DNA of 64,000 bases, taken from an uncultured Pseudomonadales bacterium. GTDB taxonomy: Bacteria > Pseudomonadota > Gammaproteobacteria > Pseudomonadales > UBA7434. The position numbers were made by a program, and so were the translations under genes. The notes beneath the pieces were generated by a model. The model was not told the origin of the DNA. It saw only the letters and a list, made by a program, of their open reading frames with translations, and did not search any database. The stretch spans positions 128,229 to 192,228 of the forward strand of contig CALSRU010000001.1 in NCBI GenBank assembly GCA_943788835.1, in the 5' to 3' direction. Shown here one piece after another: positions 63,932-64,000 of the stretch (its first letter is position 1; each line of letters begins with the position of its first letter).

Positions 63932-64000
63932 AGAACGAGCTAGCCTCATTAACGCTTGTCATTAAAACTTTAATCACATTTCACATTGGAATTAAATTCG

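Overview
This 64-kb window is the replication-origin neighbourhood of a gammaproteobacterial chromosome. The gene order is the one known from Pseudomonas and relatives: lysM/def-fmt-rsmB-trkA, glyQS, gyrB-recF-dnaN-dnaA, oriC, rpmH-rnpA-yidD-yidC-mnmE, mnmG-rsmG-parA-parB, atpIBEFHAGDC, glmU-glmS. The far right adds yqgE, ruvX, pilU-pilT and yggS-proC, which are also neighbours in Pseudomonas. Moderate GC, the lipoprotein, TRAP-transporter and c-di-GMP genes and several long linkers suggest a marine or free-living relative of the Cellvibrionales/Spongiibacteraceae. That placement is inference from gene order and protein style, not a database result. I see no rRNA, tRNA, CRISPR array, prophage or insertion sequence.

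Layout. 1-12.3 kb: a LysM protein divergent from def-fmt-rsmB, then trkA-trkH (K+ uptake), glyQ-glyS and an OmpA-family protein. 12.3-20.8 kb, minus strand: an ABC1 kinase, gyrB, recF, dnaN and dnaA. 20.8-21.9 kb: a non-coding AT-rich region with DnaA boxes, the likely oriC. 21.9-31.6 kb, plus strand: rpmH, rnpA, yidD, yidC, mnmE, mnmG, rsmG, parA, parB. 31.7-39.3 kb: a complete nine-gene F1Fo ATP synthase operon with a clear sigma70-type promoter and an intrinsic terminator. 39.4-42.8 kb: glmU, glmS and a tiny membrane-protein gene. 43-52.5 kb: an EAL-domain protein, uvrD, the pieces of a TRAP transporter around a thioesterase gene, a small Cys-rich lipoprotein and an M48 protease with TPR repeats. 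52.8-55 kb: yaaA, a DUF938 methyltransferase and yqgE. 55.3-59.1 kb: a three-gene set (outer-membrane barrel, secreted protein, membrane GGDEF-EAL enzyme) between yqgE and ruvX. 59.4-64 kb: ruvX, pilU, pilT, yggS, proC.

The most unusual observations concern the replication and segregation machinery. dnaA is split in its linker by an apparent frameshift at a run of seven G. Removing one G restores a single frame of about 568 codons. Three near-perfect parS palindromes lie inside recF, at its start, middle and end, and are read there as Phe-His-Val-Lys/Glu. The gyrB leader contains a terminator-like hairpin just before the start codon, suggesting attenuation. The best candidate for an undescribed system is the barrel / secreted protein / GGDEF-EAL cluster, which resembles in layout (not in recognised sequence) envelope-sensing c-di-GMP modules such as YfiBNR.

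Functionally the window joins initiation (DnaA, oriC, DnaN, RecF, GyrB), segregation (ParA, ParB, parS), translation and tRNA modification (Def, Fmt, GlyQS, RpmH, RnpA, MnmE, MnmG, RsmB, RsmG), membrane biogenesis (YidC, YidD), energy (ATP synthase) and cell-wall precursor supply (GlmU, GlmS). The right part is accessory: transport, c-di-GMP signalling and twitching motility.
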